The notes under the pieces: generated by a model
The model's input: the letters and a program-made list of their open reading frames with translations, nothing else
Database searches by the model: none
Told to the model about the DNA's origin: nothing
Part shown: in pieces, positions 23,892-34,005 of the stretch
Numbering within the stretch: the stretch's first letter is position 1
How the letters are laid out: each line of letters begins with the position of its first letter
Assembly (NCBI RefSeq): GCF_003807585.1
Contig: NZ_RMBX01000014.1
Coordinates: 124,001 to 188,000 of the forward strand
Length of the DNA: 64,000 nucleotides
DNA from: Chitinophaga barathri
Lineage (GTDB): Bacteria; Bacteroidota; Bacteroidia; Chitinophagales; Chitinophagaceae
Direction of reading: 5' to 3'
Position numbers and translations under genes: made by a program

Positions 23892-26129
23892 TCAGGGCCT
23901 GTTGGCGGCTTTTGCACCAAAGGCATGGTTCGGTTTGCCGCCCATCACGATCTTCATCTCTCCTCCTTTCATGATATCGCTATGAAGGATGTAACTCTTT
24001 TCATACTTCTTTCCCCGCATGTACACTTCCTGCACGTATTTGTTCTCCGCGCTGTTGTTGCTCACGGTCACTTTAAAATCACGGCCTTCAGGCAAATGGA
24101 TCACCGCTTCGTCGAACAGCGGGCTGCCGATCACGTAGGCGCCACCGGCCGGGAATACAGGGTAAAAGCCGAGGGAGGAAAAAATATACCAGGCGGACAT
24201 CTGCCCGCAATCCTCGTTGCCGATAATGCCATCGGGTTTGTCGTGGTAAAACTCCGTCATGATCTGCCGCACTCTCTCCGCCGTTTTCCACTGCTGCCCG
24301 CCGTAAGCGTACAGGTAAGCAATATGGTGACTCGGTTCGTTTCCATGCGCATACTGCCCGATACCGCCGGTAAGGTCTATCAGCGCCTGCGGATCGGGCG
24401 GGGGCTCAAGGGTAAAGAAGGTATCCAGTTTGTTGAGGAACATCTTTTCGCCGCCCAGCATATCTTTCAGCCCATGCACATCCTGCGGGGCCAGCCAAAG
24501 ATATTGCCAGGAATTGCCTTCCGCATAATCAGAGGCCCAGGGGCGGTACGATTTTACGGGATCAAACACCGGGTTCCAGCTGCCGTCCGCCATCTTGCCG
24601 CGGATGAACATCGTGGCCGGGTCGTAATACAGTTTGTAGTTTTTTGCTCTTTTACTGAAGTATTCCGCCTCTTCTTTTTTGCCCATTGCCTGGGCCATGA
24701 GGGCCACGCTGCCGTCGCCAATGGCGTATTCCAGGGCGCGGGCCACCGGGCGGAAGATCTTCACATCTGAAGGAATAGGTTTTAAATCACGGACGTAACC
24801 CAGGCCCAGCGTATCGGACATCAACGTTGCTTTTATGGCGTTCCAGGCGCGATCCGCATCAAAGCCCCGGTAACCTTTCAGGTATGCTTCCGCGATCACC
24901 TGCACGCTGCTGATACCCACCATGGTGCCGGTTTCCCAGCCCACCAGGTGCCAGATGGGCAGCTTGCCCTGCTGGTCGTAAATGGCCAGCATGGAGTTAA
25001 CCATCTCATTCACGCGTTGCGGCTGTGTAAGCGTATAAAGCGGGTGCACCGCCCTGTAAGTATCCCAAAGGGAAAACACGGAATAATGATCGAACCCGGC
25101 TTTCTCCACCACCTTTTTGTCCGCGCCCCTGTAGCTTTTGTCGTGATCGTTGAACAGGCTGGGGTTGATCATGGTGTGATACAGCGCGGTATAAAAGATG
25201 CGTTTCTGCGCTTCGTCTTTGGTCCTGATACTGATAACAGATAATTCTTTCTCCCACTTATCATCAGCCTGCCGGGCTATTTCATCAAAGTTCCAGCCGG
25301 GTATTTCCGCTTCGATGTTCGCCAGCGCATTGTCCGCGCTAACGGGAGACAGCCCCACTTTCAGTTCCAGTATCTCCGGCGGTGTATTAAAACTGATCAG
25401 CCCTTTGATGGATACGCCCTGCGCCTTGTTGCCTGTGAGCAAAGAGTCCTCTTCATACACCGCAAATTTGTCCATAGGGCGGGATAAACGGACAGCAAAA
25501 TACACCCGCTGGTCCTTTGCCCAGCCGCGTGAATAACGGTATCCTTTCAGCGTTACCGCATCCGTTTGTTCGATATAGGTTTCATAACTTTTGTCCTGCA
25601 TGCCTTCTTTCAGGTCAATGATCACATGCGCATCTTTGCCCTGCGGGAAGCGGTAGCGTTGGTAACCGACCCTTTCGGTGGCCGTCAGCTCCGCGTCAAT
25701 ACCGTGATCTTCCAGCTTTACGGCGTAATATCCCGGCTTTACTTTTTCATGCTCATGCACATACTTCGAACCATAACCCTGCCGGTAAGTCTCCTGCTTG
25801 CTTTTGCCCGTGCGGATGCTGCCGGTAAATGGCATGATGAGCACATCCCCGAGATCGCCGATGCCGGTGCCGCTCAGGTGCAGGTGGGTAAAGCCGATGA
25901 GCGTACTGTCTGTATAGTTATATCCCGAGAGCCAGTCCCAGCCTTTATAATAGTTCATGGGCCCGGCCTGCACAGCGCCAAAGGGTACATTGGCACCTAC
26001 AAACACATGCCCGTGCCCGCCGGACCCGATGTAAGGGTCCACGTAGCCGGTGAGCTTCTGCGCGCACGCCGGATTGATAACAGCCAGCAGCAACAGGCTC
26101 TTTATTGCGGTTTTTAAAAACATACACAT
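23892..26129 (-). CDS. GH92-family alpha-mannosidase
   Basis: The 745-residue protein belongs to glycoside hydrolase family 92, calcium-dependent exo-alpha-mannosidases (mostly alpha-1,2). It has a signal peptide (about residues 1-23 ending ACAQ), the N-terminal motif GSGGHGHVFVGANVPFG, then GFTHLHLSGTG, and a helical C-terminal domain with DDCGQMSAWY-type sequence here read as NEDCGQMSAWYIFSS and GYPVFPAGGAYVIGSP-like residues. The start could be ATG at 26129 or 26123. It follows the GH71/99-like gene by 6 bases. It probably removes non-reducing mannose in the periplasm or at the cell surface. Confidence 0.94.
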   Translation of the reverse strand: MCMFLKTAIKSLLLLAVINPACAQKLTGYVDPYIGSGGHGHVFVGANVPFGAVQAGPMNYYKGWDWLSGYNYTDSTLIGFTHLHLSGTGIGDLGDVLIMPFTGSIRTGKSKQETYRQGYGSKYVHEHEKVKPGYYAVKLEDHGIDAELTATERVGYQRYRFPQGKDAHVIIDLKEGMQDKSYETYIEQTDAVTLKGYRYSRGWAKDQRVYFAVRLSRPMDKFAVYEEDSLLTGNKAQGVSIKGLISFNTPPEILELKVGLSPVSADNALANIEAEIPGWNFDEIARQADDKWEKELSVISIRTKDEAQKRIFYTALYHTMINPSLFNDHDKSYRGADKKVVEKAGFDHYSVFSLWDTYRAVHPLYTLTQPQRVNEMVNSMLAIYDQQGKLPIWHLVGWETGTMVGISSVQVIAEAYLKGYRGFDADRAWNAIKATLMSDTLGLGYVRDLKPIPSDVKIFRPVARALEYAIGDGSVALMAQAMGKKEEAEYFSKRAKNYKLYYDPATMFIRGKMADGSWNPVFDPVKSYRPWASDYAEGNSWQYLWLAPQDVHGLKDMLGGEKMFLNKLDTFFTLEPPPDPQALIDLTGGIGQYAHGNEPSHHIAYLYAYGGQQWKTAERVRQIMTEFYHDKPDGIIGNEDCGQMSAWYIFSSLGFYPVFPAGGAYVIGSPLFDEAVIHLPEGRDFKVTVSNNSAENKYVQEVYMRGKKYEKSYILHSDIMKGGEMKIVMGGKPNHAFGAKAANRP

Positions 26130-26135
26130 GTTATT

Positions 26136-27413
26136 TTATTTTCCCGGTTTGGCGGCGGGGATCTGTTCACGGAATGGCACTTCCTTTCGCAGCATCTTTG
26201 CCGCGTAGCCGGTGAGCTGCAGGTAGTGGTCGGAAGGTTCGTCATCGGCCAGTTTTACAAACGGGCTTTTGCCTACAGGCGGGTTTTTGGATAGTTTGAA
26301 GATGGCGGTGGCTTCGTCTACTTCGTCGAACATAGCGACGTAGAGCATTTCAGCGCCCGCGCCTATCGCACCGGAAATCTGTTTCCAATAAAAAGAGCCG
26401 TTGTTCCTCGGTATCTGGTTCAGCGGGAAACGCGGGTACATGTTCGTCCAGCTGAAGCCCGGGAACACGACGGGCACGTAATCCACTTTGTTTTCACGGC
26501 ACCAGGCGATGTCACCTTTTACCTGTTGCAGGTAGGTTGCGTATTCTTCTTCGGTCTTAAACCTGCCTACGGCCCAGGGATGAACGATGTCCGCCCTTTT
26601 GAGCACATCATGCAGGTGCGGGTCGTTCGCCGCGTCTTTGGCCAGGTCGCGCCAGTACGCGGGCACGCCCAGCAGGACCGCGCATCCACCGTACACCGGG
26701 TCGTTTTGCAGGAAGTTCATCAGCCGTTCGATGCTGCGGAGAGTGTAGTTCCTCCCGGAAAAGCCCACGCCCCATAAAGCTACCAGTGGCTTGCCGCGAT
26801 GGTAGAGGTAGGTTTGTTTATCGCCGCCGTCTGTCATATGCAGGCTGTCCACCAGGTTCTTCCAGTCGTTGATCAGCATGGGCACGTCCACACTGTCCCG
26901 CATCCCGGAAAGATCGTACATCACTGCTATGGCGCGGTTGTATTTTTTGGAGGCTTCCAGCGCATGGTGCATCACCCGGTTGTTGTGATGCCGGTTCGCT
27001 CCTCCCCTCACCTGCCCTACGAAACGCTGCACAAACAAGCCATCCACGTCATAGTCCTTCATCCATTTGAAGTGCAGGTTTACCGTAGAAGCATCGTAGG
27101 AACTGAATAAATAAGCGGGGCTTCCATCTTCATGGACGAAAGGCGTTTTGTATGTCTTCCCGTATTCTTTTGTTTCCGGCCAGAGATCCACTTTGATGTT
27201 TCCCGGCTCCAGCTGGCCTTTGGCCACCCAGTGGTTCCAGTTGCGGTTGGCACCGTCTTCAGGGGTATTGAACCATCCCTGGTAACCCGCCATCACGAGG
27301 CCTTTATAACTTTTATAATTCGATGTCCTGCTGTGTTTCTGCTGCGCGGTGGCTGTGCCGCATATGCATACGGCCGCCAGCAGCACGCTTAGCTTTTTAT
27401 TGAGAGTGCTCAT
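26136..27413 (-). CDS. GH71/GH99-like glycoside hydrolase
   Basis: The 425-residue secreted protein (signal peptide to about residue 24, TATAQQ) has the motif VMAGYQGWFNTPEDG and a (beta/alpha)8 pattern with DYDVDGLFVQRFVGQ and AVMYDLSG, typical of the GH71/99-like domain found next to SusC/D genes. GH99 members cleave alpha-mannosides internally and GH71 members cleave alpha-1,3-glucan. Paired with GH92, an alpha-mannan-type target is favoured. It starts 71 bases after DUF3823 with a hairpin terminator in between, so its expression may be lower than that of susCD. Confidence 0.83.
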   Translation of the reverse strand: MSTLNKKLSVLLAAVCICGTATAQQKHSRTSNYKSYKGLVMAGYQGWFNTPEDGANRNWNHWVAKGQLEPGNIKVDLWPETKEYGKTYKTPFVHEDGSPAYLFSSYDASTVNLHFKWMKDYDVDGLFVQRFVGQVRGGANRHHNNRVMHHALEASKKYNRAIAVMYDLSGMRDSVDVPMLINDWKNLVDSLHMTDGGDKQTYLYHRGKPLVALWGVGFSGRNYTLRSIERLMNFLQNDPVYGGCAVLLGVPAYWRDLAKDAANDPHLHDVLKRADIVHPWAVGRFKTEEEYATYLQQVKGDIAWCRENKVDYVPVVFPGFSWTNMYPRFPLNQIPRNNGSFYWKQISGAIGAGAEMLYVAMFDEVDEATAIFKLSKNPPVGKSPFVKLADDEPSDHYLQLTGYAAKMLRKEVPFREQIPAAKPGK

Positions 27414-27431
27414 GCATGAATCCGTTTATAA

Positions 27432-27474
27432 TAAAAAGAAAACCGGGGCGGGCCCGCGAGAACCCGGCCCCGGT
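27432..27474 (-). terminator. Intra-operon terminator between DUF3823 and GH71/99
   Basis: On the minus strand, a GC-rich hairpin with stem ACCGGGGC/GCCCCGGT (27467-27474 and 27442-27449) is followed by TTTCTTTTTAT. It has the form of a strong intrinsic terminator located inside the PUL operon. Confidence 0.65.
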
Positions 27475-27484
27475 ACAAGCGTTA

Positions 27485-28207
27485 TCACGGCGCAACCGTG
27501 ACAGTGCTGATAGTGGTGTAGTTATATTTTTTGAAACTGTCGTTCACCCTTACGCCTACCCTTATGTAATAAGTGGTTGCGTATTTCATGGGAGCGGTGG
27601 ACTTGATCACCACGTCTGTCGCTTCCTTGCCGGGTGCGGCCTGCGCGGCGCCTATCACGGTATTGTCCCAGTTGTTGTTACCCACGTATTGCGTTGTGGA
27701 AATGAACATCTGGTAATCCAGCAGGGCGGGCTGCGTTTTACCCGGAGGCGGCGTGGTGCGGGTGAAGCGGAAAGTGGCGGTCACCTTTTTGTCCGCGGTT
27801 ACAGACGGGGGCGTCACCCACTCCACGTTCACATAAGGCACTACGTTAAAATCGGCACGGGTGCTGCCTCCTGAGCGAAGATCCACGATCTTAATGTCCG
27901 CGCTGTCTATGGGATAAAAAGGACCTTCTACCGGTGTCACGCGGTATTGGCCCGGGAAAAGTTTGGTATTGATATAACTGCCGTCCTGCCGGAAGTTGAG
28001 GAACATAGGGATGGGCGTGGCGCTCCAGCTCAGCTCGTCCAGCTTGATGCGCACGCTGCCTCCGCCCTGCTCCAGCTGCATACTGCCCTTTCCGTCGTTC
28101 AGTGAGCCTTCCAGCGTGGCGTCCGGCAGTGCGTAGTTATCTTTTTTGCAGGCGCCGCTGGAAACGATAGCGGCAACGCATAACAGGCTATAAAGTATCT
28201 TTTTCAT
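27485..28207 (-). CDS. DUF3823 lipoprotein (SusE/F-like position)
   Basis: The protein is 240 residues from ATG 28207 (MKKILYSLLCVAAIVSSGAC, lipobox SGAC). An in-frame ATG at 28228 would overlap susD by one base. It has two beta-sandwich-like halves; the N-terminal part (PDATLEGSLNDG) is the DUF3823 signature. It is probably a surface lipoprotein that binds glycan in the SusC/D complex, like SusE/F, but sequence shows only the family, not binding. It is the third gene of the susC-susD-DUF3823 block. Confidence 0.88.
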   Translation of the reverse strand: MKKILYSLLCVAAIVSSGACKKDNYALPDATLEGSLNDGKGSMQLEQGGGSVRIKLDELSWSATPIPMFLNFRQDGSYINTKLFPGQYRVTPVEGPFYPIDSADIKIVDLRSGGSTRADFNVVPYVNVEWVTPPSVTADKKVTATFRFTRTTPPPGKTQPALLDYQMFISTTQYVGNNNWDNTVIGAAQAAPGKEATDVVIKSTAPMKYATTYYIRVGVRVNDSFKKYNYTTISTVTVAP

Positions 28208-28227
28208 TACGCTTGTTTTAAAATCCA

Positions 28228-30255
28228 TTAATAACCGGAATTCTGTACCAGTTGCGGGTTCTTCGTCAATTCACCACCGGGTATCGGTTCGTAATACATT
28301 CTTACCTGGAAAGTGAAAGCGGAGTTACGTTCGTCAAAACGGCAATCAAAAATATATTTGCCTTCCACATAATCGATCGTAACAGGATCCGCGCCTTTGG
28401 CAAACAGGAAGGGGTTGCATTTCCTCCATGTCCTTGCATTCACCTCCTGGTCGAAGGTCCTCCAGCGTTTCATGTCCCAGTACAATTTGTTTTCAAATGC
28501 CAGCTCTTTCCTTCTTTCGATGCGAATTATCTGCAGGCCACGGTTAGGCGCGAGCACATAACCACCCTGTTCTTTCGGGATGGAAGCGCCCGCGGCGAGG
28601 TCTGTTGGAGCGGTGAGCAGGGTGGCGCCCGCTCTTTCGCGGATGGCGTTGATGGAATTAAACGCATCCTGCATGAGGTCCACACCGGGTACGGTGCCGC
28701 CGTTCTGCGCCAGTTCCAGTGCGGCTTCGGCCCTGTTCAGCAATACTTCGGCATACCGCATCTCTATCCAGGTCTGGATAGAACGGTGAAGGGCCGTAGC
28801 GGCGGACGGCAGTGCGGGGTCCATGTACTTTCTGCCGCAGAAACCGGTAACGGTTGCGCCATTGGTAGAGGTAGGCCCGTCCAGCCCGGCAGGATATACT
28901 TTCTCACCGGTAGACAGGGTGATGGCCACCTGCCCGGTAGGTTTCCAGTCGCTGGATTCCTTTACATTATCCTTGTACCATTGCAGGCGGGAATAAGCAG
29001 TCTTGTCTTCGTCCGGATAAAACTTCTTAATGGGCGTAGCGGGGTCCACCGCTTCGATGAACGTACCACGGCGGATGTCCACAAACCCGTCCTTGAACTT
29101 CTGACCGGGCAGCAGCGCAGTGCCTCTCAGCCTCGGCTCGCAATTTTCCCACAGTTCGCCTACATTGTTAAATACTTTGTAAGAACCGTCCGGGTTCAGC
29201 GTGTTCAGCTGACCTTTGGCATTTTTAGGCAGCCCGTCGAACAGTTCCACGAAGTCCAGCGTTGGGCAGAAACGGTCGCCGTAGGTGGAAGTAAGATGCG
29301 GAGGAGCGTTCACCGCATCCCAGCTGTGCACCGCTTCGGGGTAGGAATACCCTTTGCTGAAAATGGTTTCGGTACTGGTTTTGTCCAGGAACAGATCGGC
29401 GTAGTTATCGGCGGTAGCCACTTTGTCGGTAGCGGACCATTTCTTTTTGTAAAGGCTGTATACCCCTTCCACGCTTTTCGCCGCGTCAAAAGCCGCTTTG
29501 AAATATTCGTTCGCTTTAGCGGCGGGAATACCGGTGATCATGACACCTTTGGGAGAGTATGGCGTACCGTAGCGGGCGATGGAACCGGCGAACAACATCA
29601 CACGGGATTTAAAAGCCGCTGCAATGTTTTTGTTCGCACGGCCGGAGTTTTCACTGGCAGGGCGCATGTTCGTGATGGCATAATCCAGGTCCTGCCCGAT
29701 GAAATCATAACAGGCTTCCTCGCTGCTGCGCGGCACCTGCAAAGGTGATACATCGCCGCCGTCGTAGTTTTGCACTTCGGTCACGATAGGCACGCCGCCG
29801 TAACGTTTTACCAACGCAAAGTAAGTGTACGCGCGGATAAAATGCGCTTCACCCACCCAGCGGCCCACTTTATCCGGGCTCAATACGGTGCTATATTTCG
29901 GGAGATTTTGGATCAGGTTGTTCGCCTGGCGGATCACACCGTATGCTTCTCCCCAATAACCCCTGGCGGGATCGGTAAAACCGCCGTTGTTGCGGTTTGC
30001 ATTTTCGCCGGTATTGATAGACAGGCTGTTGATGATGTTCCAGGTATTAAAGCCCTGGGTTCCTTCCACAGTACTGTATTTAAAATCCTCGATCGGCATG
30101 CGGCTGTACAAAGCGGCCATATAGGCCATTACGCCGGCGTCGTTGGTAAACACATCCTGGTCCTGCAGCACATTCACAGGCGGAATGTCCAGCTTAACGC
30201 AGCCAAACGTAGCACCGCAGATCAGGAAAACAGCTATATATTTTAATTTCTTCAT
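28228..30255 (-). CDS. SusD/RagB-family nutrient-binding outer-membrane lipoprotein
   Basis: The 675-residue protein has a lipoprotein signal peptide (MKKLKYIAVFLICGATFGC) and the SusD fold with TPR-like N-terminal helices (DAGVMAYMAALYSRMP, GRWVGEAHFIRAYTYFALVKRYGGVPIV). The C-terminal region has IRIERRKELAFENKLYWDMKRW. It forms the lid on the SusC barrel and captures oligosaccharide at the cell surface. It lies 14 bases after susC. Length is normal to somewhat large for the family. Confidence 0.95.
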   Translation of the reverse strand: MKKLKYIAVFLICGATFGCVKLDIPPVNVLQDQDVFTNDAGVMAYMAALYSRMPIEDFKYSTVEGTQGFNTWNIINSLSINTGENANRNNGGFTDPARGYWGEAYGVIRQANNLIQNLPKYSTVLSPDKVGRWVGEAHFIRAYTYFALVKRYGGVPIVTEVQNYDGGDVSPLQVPRSSEEACYDFIGQDLDYAITNMRPASENSGRANKNIAAAFKSRVMLFAGSIARYGTPYSPKGVMITGIPAAKANEYFKAAFDAAKSVEGVYSLYKKKWSATDKVATADNYADLFLDKTSTETIFSKGYSYPEAVHSWDAVNAPPHLTSTYGDRFCPTLDFVELFDGLPKNAKGQLNTLNPDGSYKVFNNVGELWENCEPRLRGTALLPGQKFKDGFVDIRRGTFIEAVDPATPIKKFYPDEDKTAYSRLQWYKDNVKESSDWKPTGQVAITLSTGEKVYPAGLDGPTSTNGATVTGFCGRKYMDPALPSAATALHRSIQTWIEMRYAEVLLNRAEAALELAQNGGTVPGVDLMQDAFNSINAIRERAGATLLTAPTDLAAGASIPKEQGGYVLAPNRGLQIIRIERRKELAFENKLYWDMKRWRTFDQEVNARTWRKCNPFLFAKGADPVTIDYVEGKYIFDCRFDERNSAFTFQVRMYYEPIPGGELTKNPQLVQNSGY

Positions 30256-30269
30256 GGTTGCAGAATTTA

Positions 30270-33200
30270 TTAGAATCGAATACTGGCGCCGAAATTCACC
30301 GTTTTGTTCAGCGGGTACAGATACCCGTAAAGGTCAGTGGGATGTTCGGGGTCAATTCCTATAGCTTTGGTGAACGTGAGCATGTTGTACCCGTTCACAT
30401 ACACGCGCAGGTCCTGTATGCCTATCCTGCCGAGCCAGTTTTTGGGCAGGGAATAACCCACCTCCACTGTTTTCAGCCTCAGGTAATTACAGTTCTGGAT
30501 GCCGCGCTCGGAGTTGATGTCGTACACAGTGCCGGTATAGGCATTGTAACCGGGAATCCATTTCGTGTTGGGATTGTAGGGGTCCATGGTCGGGTCTTCC
30601 GGATGCCAGCGGTCCATAAAGAAGTCCAGCGCGTTCTGCGAAATGGTCTGGTACATTTCACCGAATGCGGCGTAGGACATGGCGCCGCCTTGCCATAACA
30701 GGTTCAGGTCAAAACCTTTGTATTCAGCGCCCATGGTGAGGCCGAAGGTCATCAGCGGATAGCTGTCCTTGTCCATGAAGTCTGCCGCGGTCGGGTTCAC
30801 CGTGGTCGCGATGGGGTGACGGTCCATGTCATCTATCACGCCGTCGCCATTCCAGTCTTCGTAGATGTAATCGCCAGGCAGCACGGAACGGCCGGTGTAC
30901 ACGGGATATTTCGCGATCTCTTCGTAAGAGCCGTACTGGCCATTATAGCCCCAGCCAAACCACACGTCGTTGTAACGGTTCGTGTAGTTGTTGCGCCAGT
31001 TGCTGTAGGAGTTCCCGTCTCTCGCCCTTTCGATGTATTTGCGCATGGCGCGGGTGAGGGCAACGTTTGCGCTCAGGTTGTATTTGAAGTCGCGGCCGAT
31101 GTTATTGTTATGCGTCAGCATCACCTCAAATCCTTTGTTCATATCGCTGTTCAGGTTCTCCTGCGGCAGGTTGGCGCCGAAGGTACCGGGCAGGGACAGC
31201 AGCCTGTTGGCCAGCAGGCCCTGGCGGTCGCGGCGGAACACGTCCACGGATACGCCCAGCAGGCCTTTCCAGAAATTCGCGTCCAGGCCGAGGTTGAGCG
31301 TACGTACTTTGTACCAGGTGATGTTCATATTCGGTGAGTTCCTGAAGCCCAGGGAGCTTACCCATTTGTCGCCAAACAGGTAACCCGCGGCCAGCGCCTG
31401 TGAGTTACCGCCGCTGGCGGGATAATCGTAACCGGTGATGAACTGGAAAGAAGAAGCGCCGTCATCACCCATTTCACCGTAAGACCCACGGATCTTCAGG
31501 TTGTCTATGAAAGCAAACGATTTGTTGTTCTTCATAAATGCCTCCTCTGAAATACGCCAGCCGGCGGATACCGCGGGGAAAAAGCCCCATTGTTTGCCGG
31601 GCGGGAAGCGGGAGGAACCATCGTAGCGGAAACTGAAATCCAGCAGGTATTTGGAGTTGTAATCGTAGTGTACTTTACCTACAAGGCCCCTGTTCGCATT
31701 TTTGAACACGCTGCCGGTATTGTTATTACCGATCTGGTTAGCGGAGTTGCCCGCAAAAAGATAAGGCAGAGGGATCGTCAGTTCGCGTTGCGCAAAGAAG
31801 CTGTCTCCCGTGCCTTCGCTTTCTTCATACAGCGCCAGTACGGAGATGTTGTGCAGCTTGGCGAGTGTTTTCACGTAGTTCAGTGAAAACTGCATCAGCG
31901 TGCCGGGCAGGATGGCGTAACTCCGGTTCAGCGTATTGGGGATGTGATACTTGTAAGGAACATAGATACCGCCCGCGTCGTTGTATTCGTATACAGAGAA
32001 TTCTTTCTGATAGGTGGTATTGTCGTTGATGGTGGCATCGTAGCTGAACATACCTTTTGCCGTCAGGCCTTCGATGTAAGGTACCCTGTATTCGAGGGAA
32101 AAAGTGCTCATGAAGGTTTTGGAATTACGCTTTTTGAACCCGGACTGCTCTTCATCCGCAATCGCGCCGGGGTGATAGTCGGCGAGGTTGTGGTAGAGAT
32201 ATTTCGGATCGTTGTTCGCGTAATAAGGATCGTCCGGATGTGAGCGCCAGAGGTTTTTGAAGATCTCCCAGGAATCGCGGTACGGGCTGTCTTTCTGATC
32301 CAGTATGGCGTTCAGGCGGATCGACGCGGTGAGCCTGTCTGTGATCTGCGCATTCAGGTTCGTGCGCAGATTATACCTTTTATAGTTCAGGCTGTTGCTT
32401 TTCCAGAAACCGCCCTGCTGGGTATAACCAAGGTTGATGAAATAATCGATCTTTTTGCCGGCGTTGCCGTTCACGCTCAGGTTGTGATAAGACTGCGGGG
32501 CATAATCGCGCATTACTTCGCCGTACCAGTCGGTGCTTTGTTTGGTACCGTCGCGGTAAGGTTTGATGATCTCTTCGGGAAACACCCAGGTGGGGGAGTT
32601 CACGTTGTGCATGGACTGCTCGTTGAAGATCGTAAAACGGTCCACGGCGTCCAGCGGGCGGGGAAGACCGGAGGGCTTCTGCAGGCCATAATACATGGAG
32701 TAATCTATGCGCGCTTTGCCGCTGGTGCCGCCGCTTTTGGTAGTGATAAGCACCACACCGTTCGCCGCGCGCACGCCATACACAGCCGCGGAAGCGTCTT
32801 TCAGCACGGAAATGCTTTCGATCTCATTGGGGTCCAGCCGCTGGATGTTTCCGCGCGGCACACCGTCGATTACGATAAGCGGAGCGCCGAAACCACGGAT
32901 GTCGAACTGGTTCGTGAAGTCACCCGGTTCGGATGTATTCTGTATCACACGCAGGCCGGGTACTTTACCGGTCAGCATGTTCTGCACATTCTGGTTTTTG
33001 GTGGTCACGATCTCTTTGTTGGACACCGTGGCGACGGAGCCCGTGAGGGTCACCTTCTGCTGCTGGCCGTAACCCACCACTACTACTTCGTTGAGGTTTT
33101 TATTGTCTTCCTTCAATACGATGTCCAGCGGGGCAGCTGAGGTTACCGGCACTTCCTGGGAAATGAATCCCATGAAAGAAATGACCAGCGTCGCTCTGGC

Positions 33201-33785
33201 GTCGGGCGCGGTGATGGAGAAGTTGCCCTCCCCGTCTGTGAGCGCACCGGTGGCGGTGCCTTTCACCTGTACGGTTACGCCCGGCAACGGTTCGCCTTTT
33301 TCGCTCGTTACCTTACCGGTGATCTTTACCGGCGGCGAAGGAGAAGAAGCAGTGGATACCGGCGCCTCCGGCTTGCGCACGATGAATACCGTTTTCTGTT
33401 TGATAAAATATTCCAGGGGCTGATCCCTGAAACAGTTTTCCAGCAGGGCTTCCACGGTTCCCTGTTTTACGTTTACGGTAACAGGCCTGGCATTTTCGAG
33501 GATGGCCGCATCGTAAAAGAAAACGTAACCGGCCTGTTTTTCGATGGCCGTGAATACTTTCTTCAAAGGCACGTCCTTACCGGAATAGGTGACCTGCTGC
33601 GAAAATCCGGTGGCACTAACCTGCAATGAGGCGACGGTGAGCAGAAGAAAAGATAATTTCATAATCTCCCATAGTTTACTTCGCTTGTGAAGCATTTTGG
33701 TTGACCCAACGAACAGGCCGGCAACATGTCTGAGACACTGGAATATCGCACCGGCTTCGTTTTGGCACAAAGCAGTTAATTTCAT
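30270..33785 (-). CDS. SusC/RagA TonB-dependent transporter with STN domain
   Basis: The 1171-residue outer-membrane transporter is counted from ATG 33785 (MKLTALCQNEAG). In-frame alternatives are 33863 and ATG 33695 or 33662; the last gives the most compact signal peptide (MKLSFLLLTVASLQVSATGFSQ). Then follow an STN (secretin/TonB N-terminal) domain, a carboxypeptidase-like regulatory domain (GKVTSEKGEPLPGVTVQVKG), the plug with NEVVVVGYGQQQKVTLTG, and the 22-strand barrel. The STN domain is the hallmark of transporters that signal through FecR to an ECF sigma factor, and both are encoded directly upstream. It imports glycan in a TonB-dependent manner. Confidence 0.94.
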   Translation of the reverse strand: MKLTALCQNEAGAIFQCLRHVAGLFVGSTKMLHKRSKLWEIMKLSFLLLTVASLQVSATGFSQQVTYSGKDVPLKKVFTAIEKQAGYVFFYDAAILENARPVTVNVKQGTVEALLENCFRDQPLEYFIKQKTVFIVRKPEAPVSTASSPSPPVKITGKVTSEKGEPLPGVTVQVKGTATGALTDGEGNFSITAPDARATLVISFMGFISQEVPVTSAAPLDIVLKEDNKNLNEVVVVGYGQQQKVTLTGSVATVSNKEIVTTKNQNVQNMLTGKVPGLRVIQNTSEPGDFTNQFDIRGFGAPLIVIDGVPRGNIQRLDPNEIESISVLKDASAAVYGVRAANGVVLITTKSGGTSGKARIDYSMYYGLQKPSGLPRPLDAVDRFTIFNEQSMHNVNSPTWVFPEEIIKPYRDGTKQSTDWYGEVMRDYAPQSYHNLSVNGNAGKKIDYFINLGYTQQGGFWKSNSLNYKRYNLRTNLNAQITDRLTASIRLNAILDQKDSPYRDSWEIFKNLWRSHPDDPYYANNDPKYLYHNLADYHPGAIADEEQSGFKKRNSKTFMSTFSLEYRVPYIEGLTAKGMFSYDATINDNTTYQKEFSVYEYNDAGGIYVPYKYHIPNTLNRSYAILPGTLMQFSLNYVKTLAKLHNISVLALYEESEGTGDSFFAQRELTIPLPYLFAGNSANQIGNNNTGSVFKNANRGLVGKVHYDYNSKYLLDFSFRYDGSSRFPPGKQWGFFPAVSAGWRISEEAFMKNNKSFAFIDNLKIRGSYGEMGDDGASSFQFITGYDYPASGGNSQALAAGYLFGDKWVSSLGFRNSPNMNITWYKVRTLNLGLDANFWKGLLGVSVDVFRRDRQGLLANRLLSLPGTFGANLPQENLNSDMNKGFEVMLTHNNNIGRDFKYNLSANVALTRAMRKYIERARDGNSYSNWRNNYTNRYNDVWFGWGYNGQYGSYEEIAKYPVYTGRSVLPGDYIYEDWNGDGVIDDMDRHPIATTVNPTAADFMDKDSYPLMTFGLTMGAEYKGFDLNLLWQGGAMSYAAFGEMYQTISQNALDFFMDRWHPEDPTMDPYNPNTKWIPGYNAYTGTVYDINSERGIQNCNYLRLKTVEVGYSLPKNWLGRIGIQDLRVYVNGYNMLTFTKAIGIDPEHPTDLYGYLYPLNKTVNFGASIRF

Positions 33786-34005
33786 AACTTCGATTTGGGT
33801 GATAAAAATGTGTTTTGCGACTTTTTTTACGCCTTTCAGGCCCTGTATGCTGAGAACATACAAGGTCCGTCCGTCCCGTTAATAACGGGGCGGATTTTTC
33901 GTATAAGGCCGGATGTGGAAAATGATTATTGGTTCATAACTGGATTTTAGATCAAATTTTTCTCTAATAGTGGAATACGCTTTTGTATCGTTTATCGGTT
34001 TATAA

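Noticed and set aside
33875..33890. Palindrome CCCGTTATTAACGGG upstream of susC
   Set aside because: It lacks a T-run and is not linked to a promoter match, so I could not assign a role as terminator or operator.
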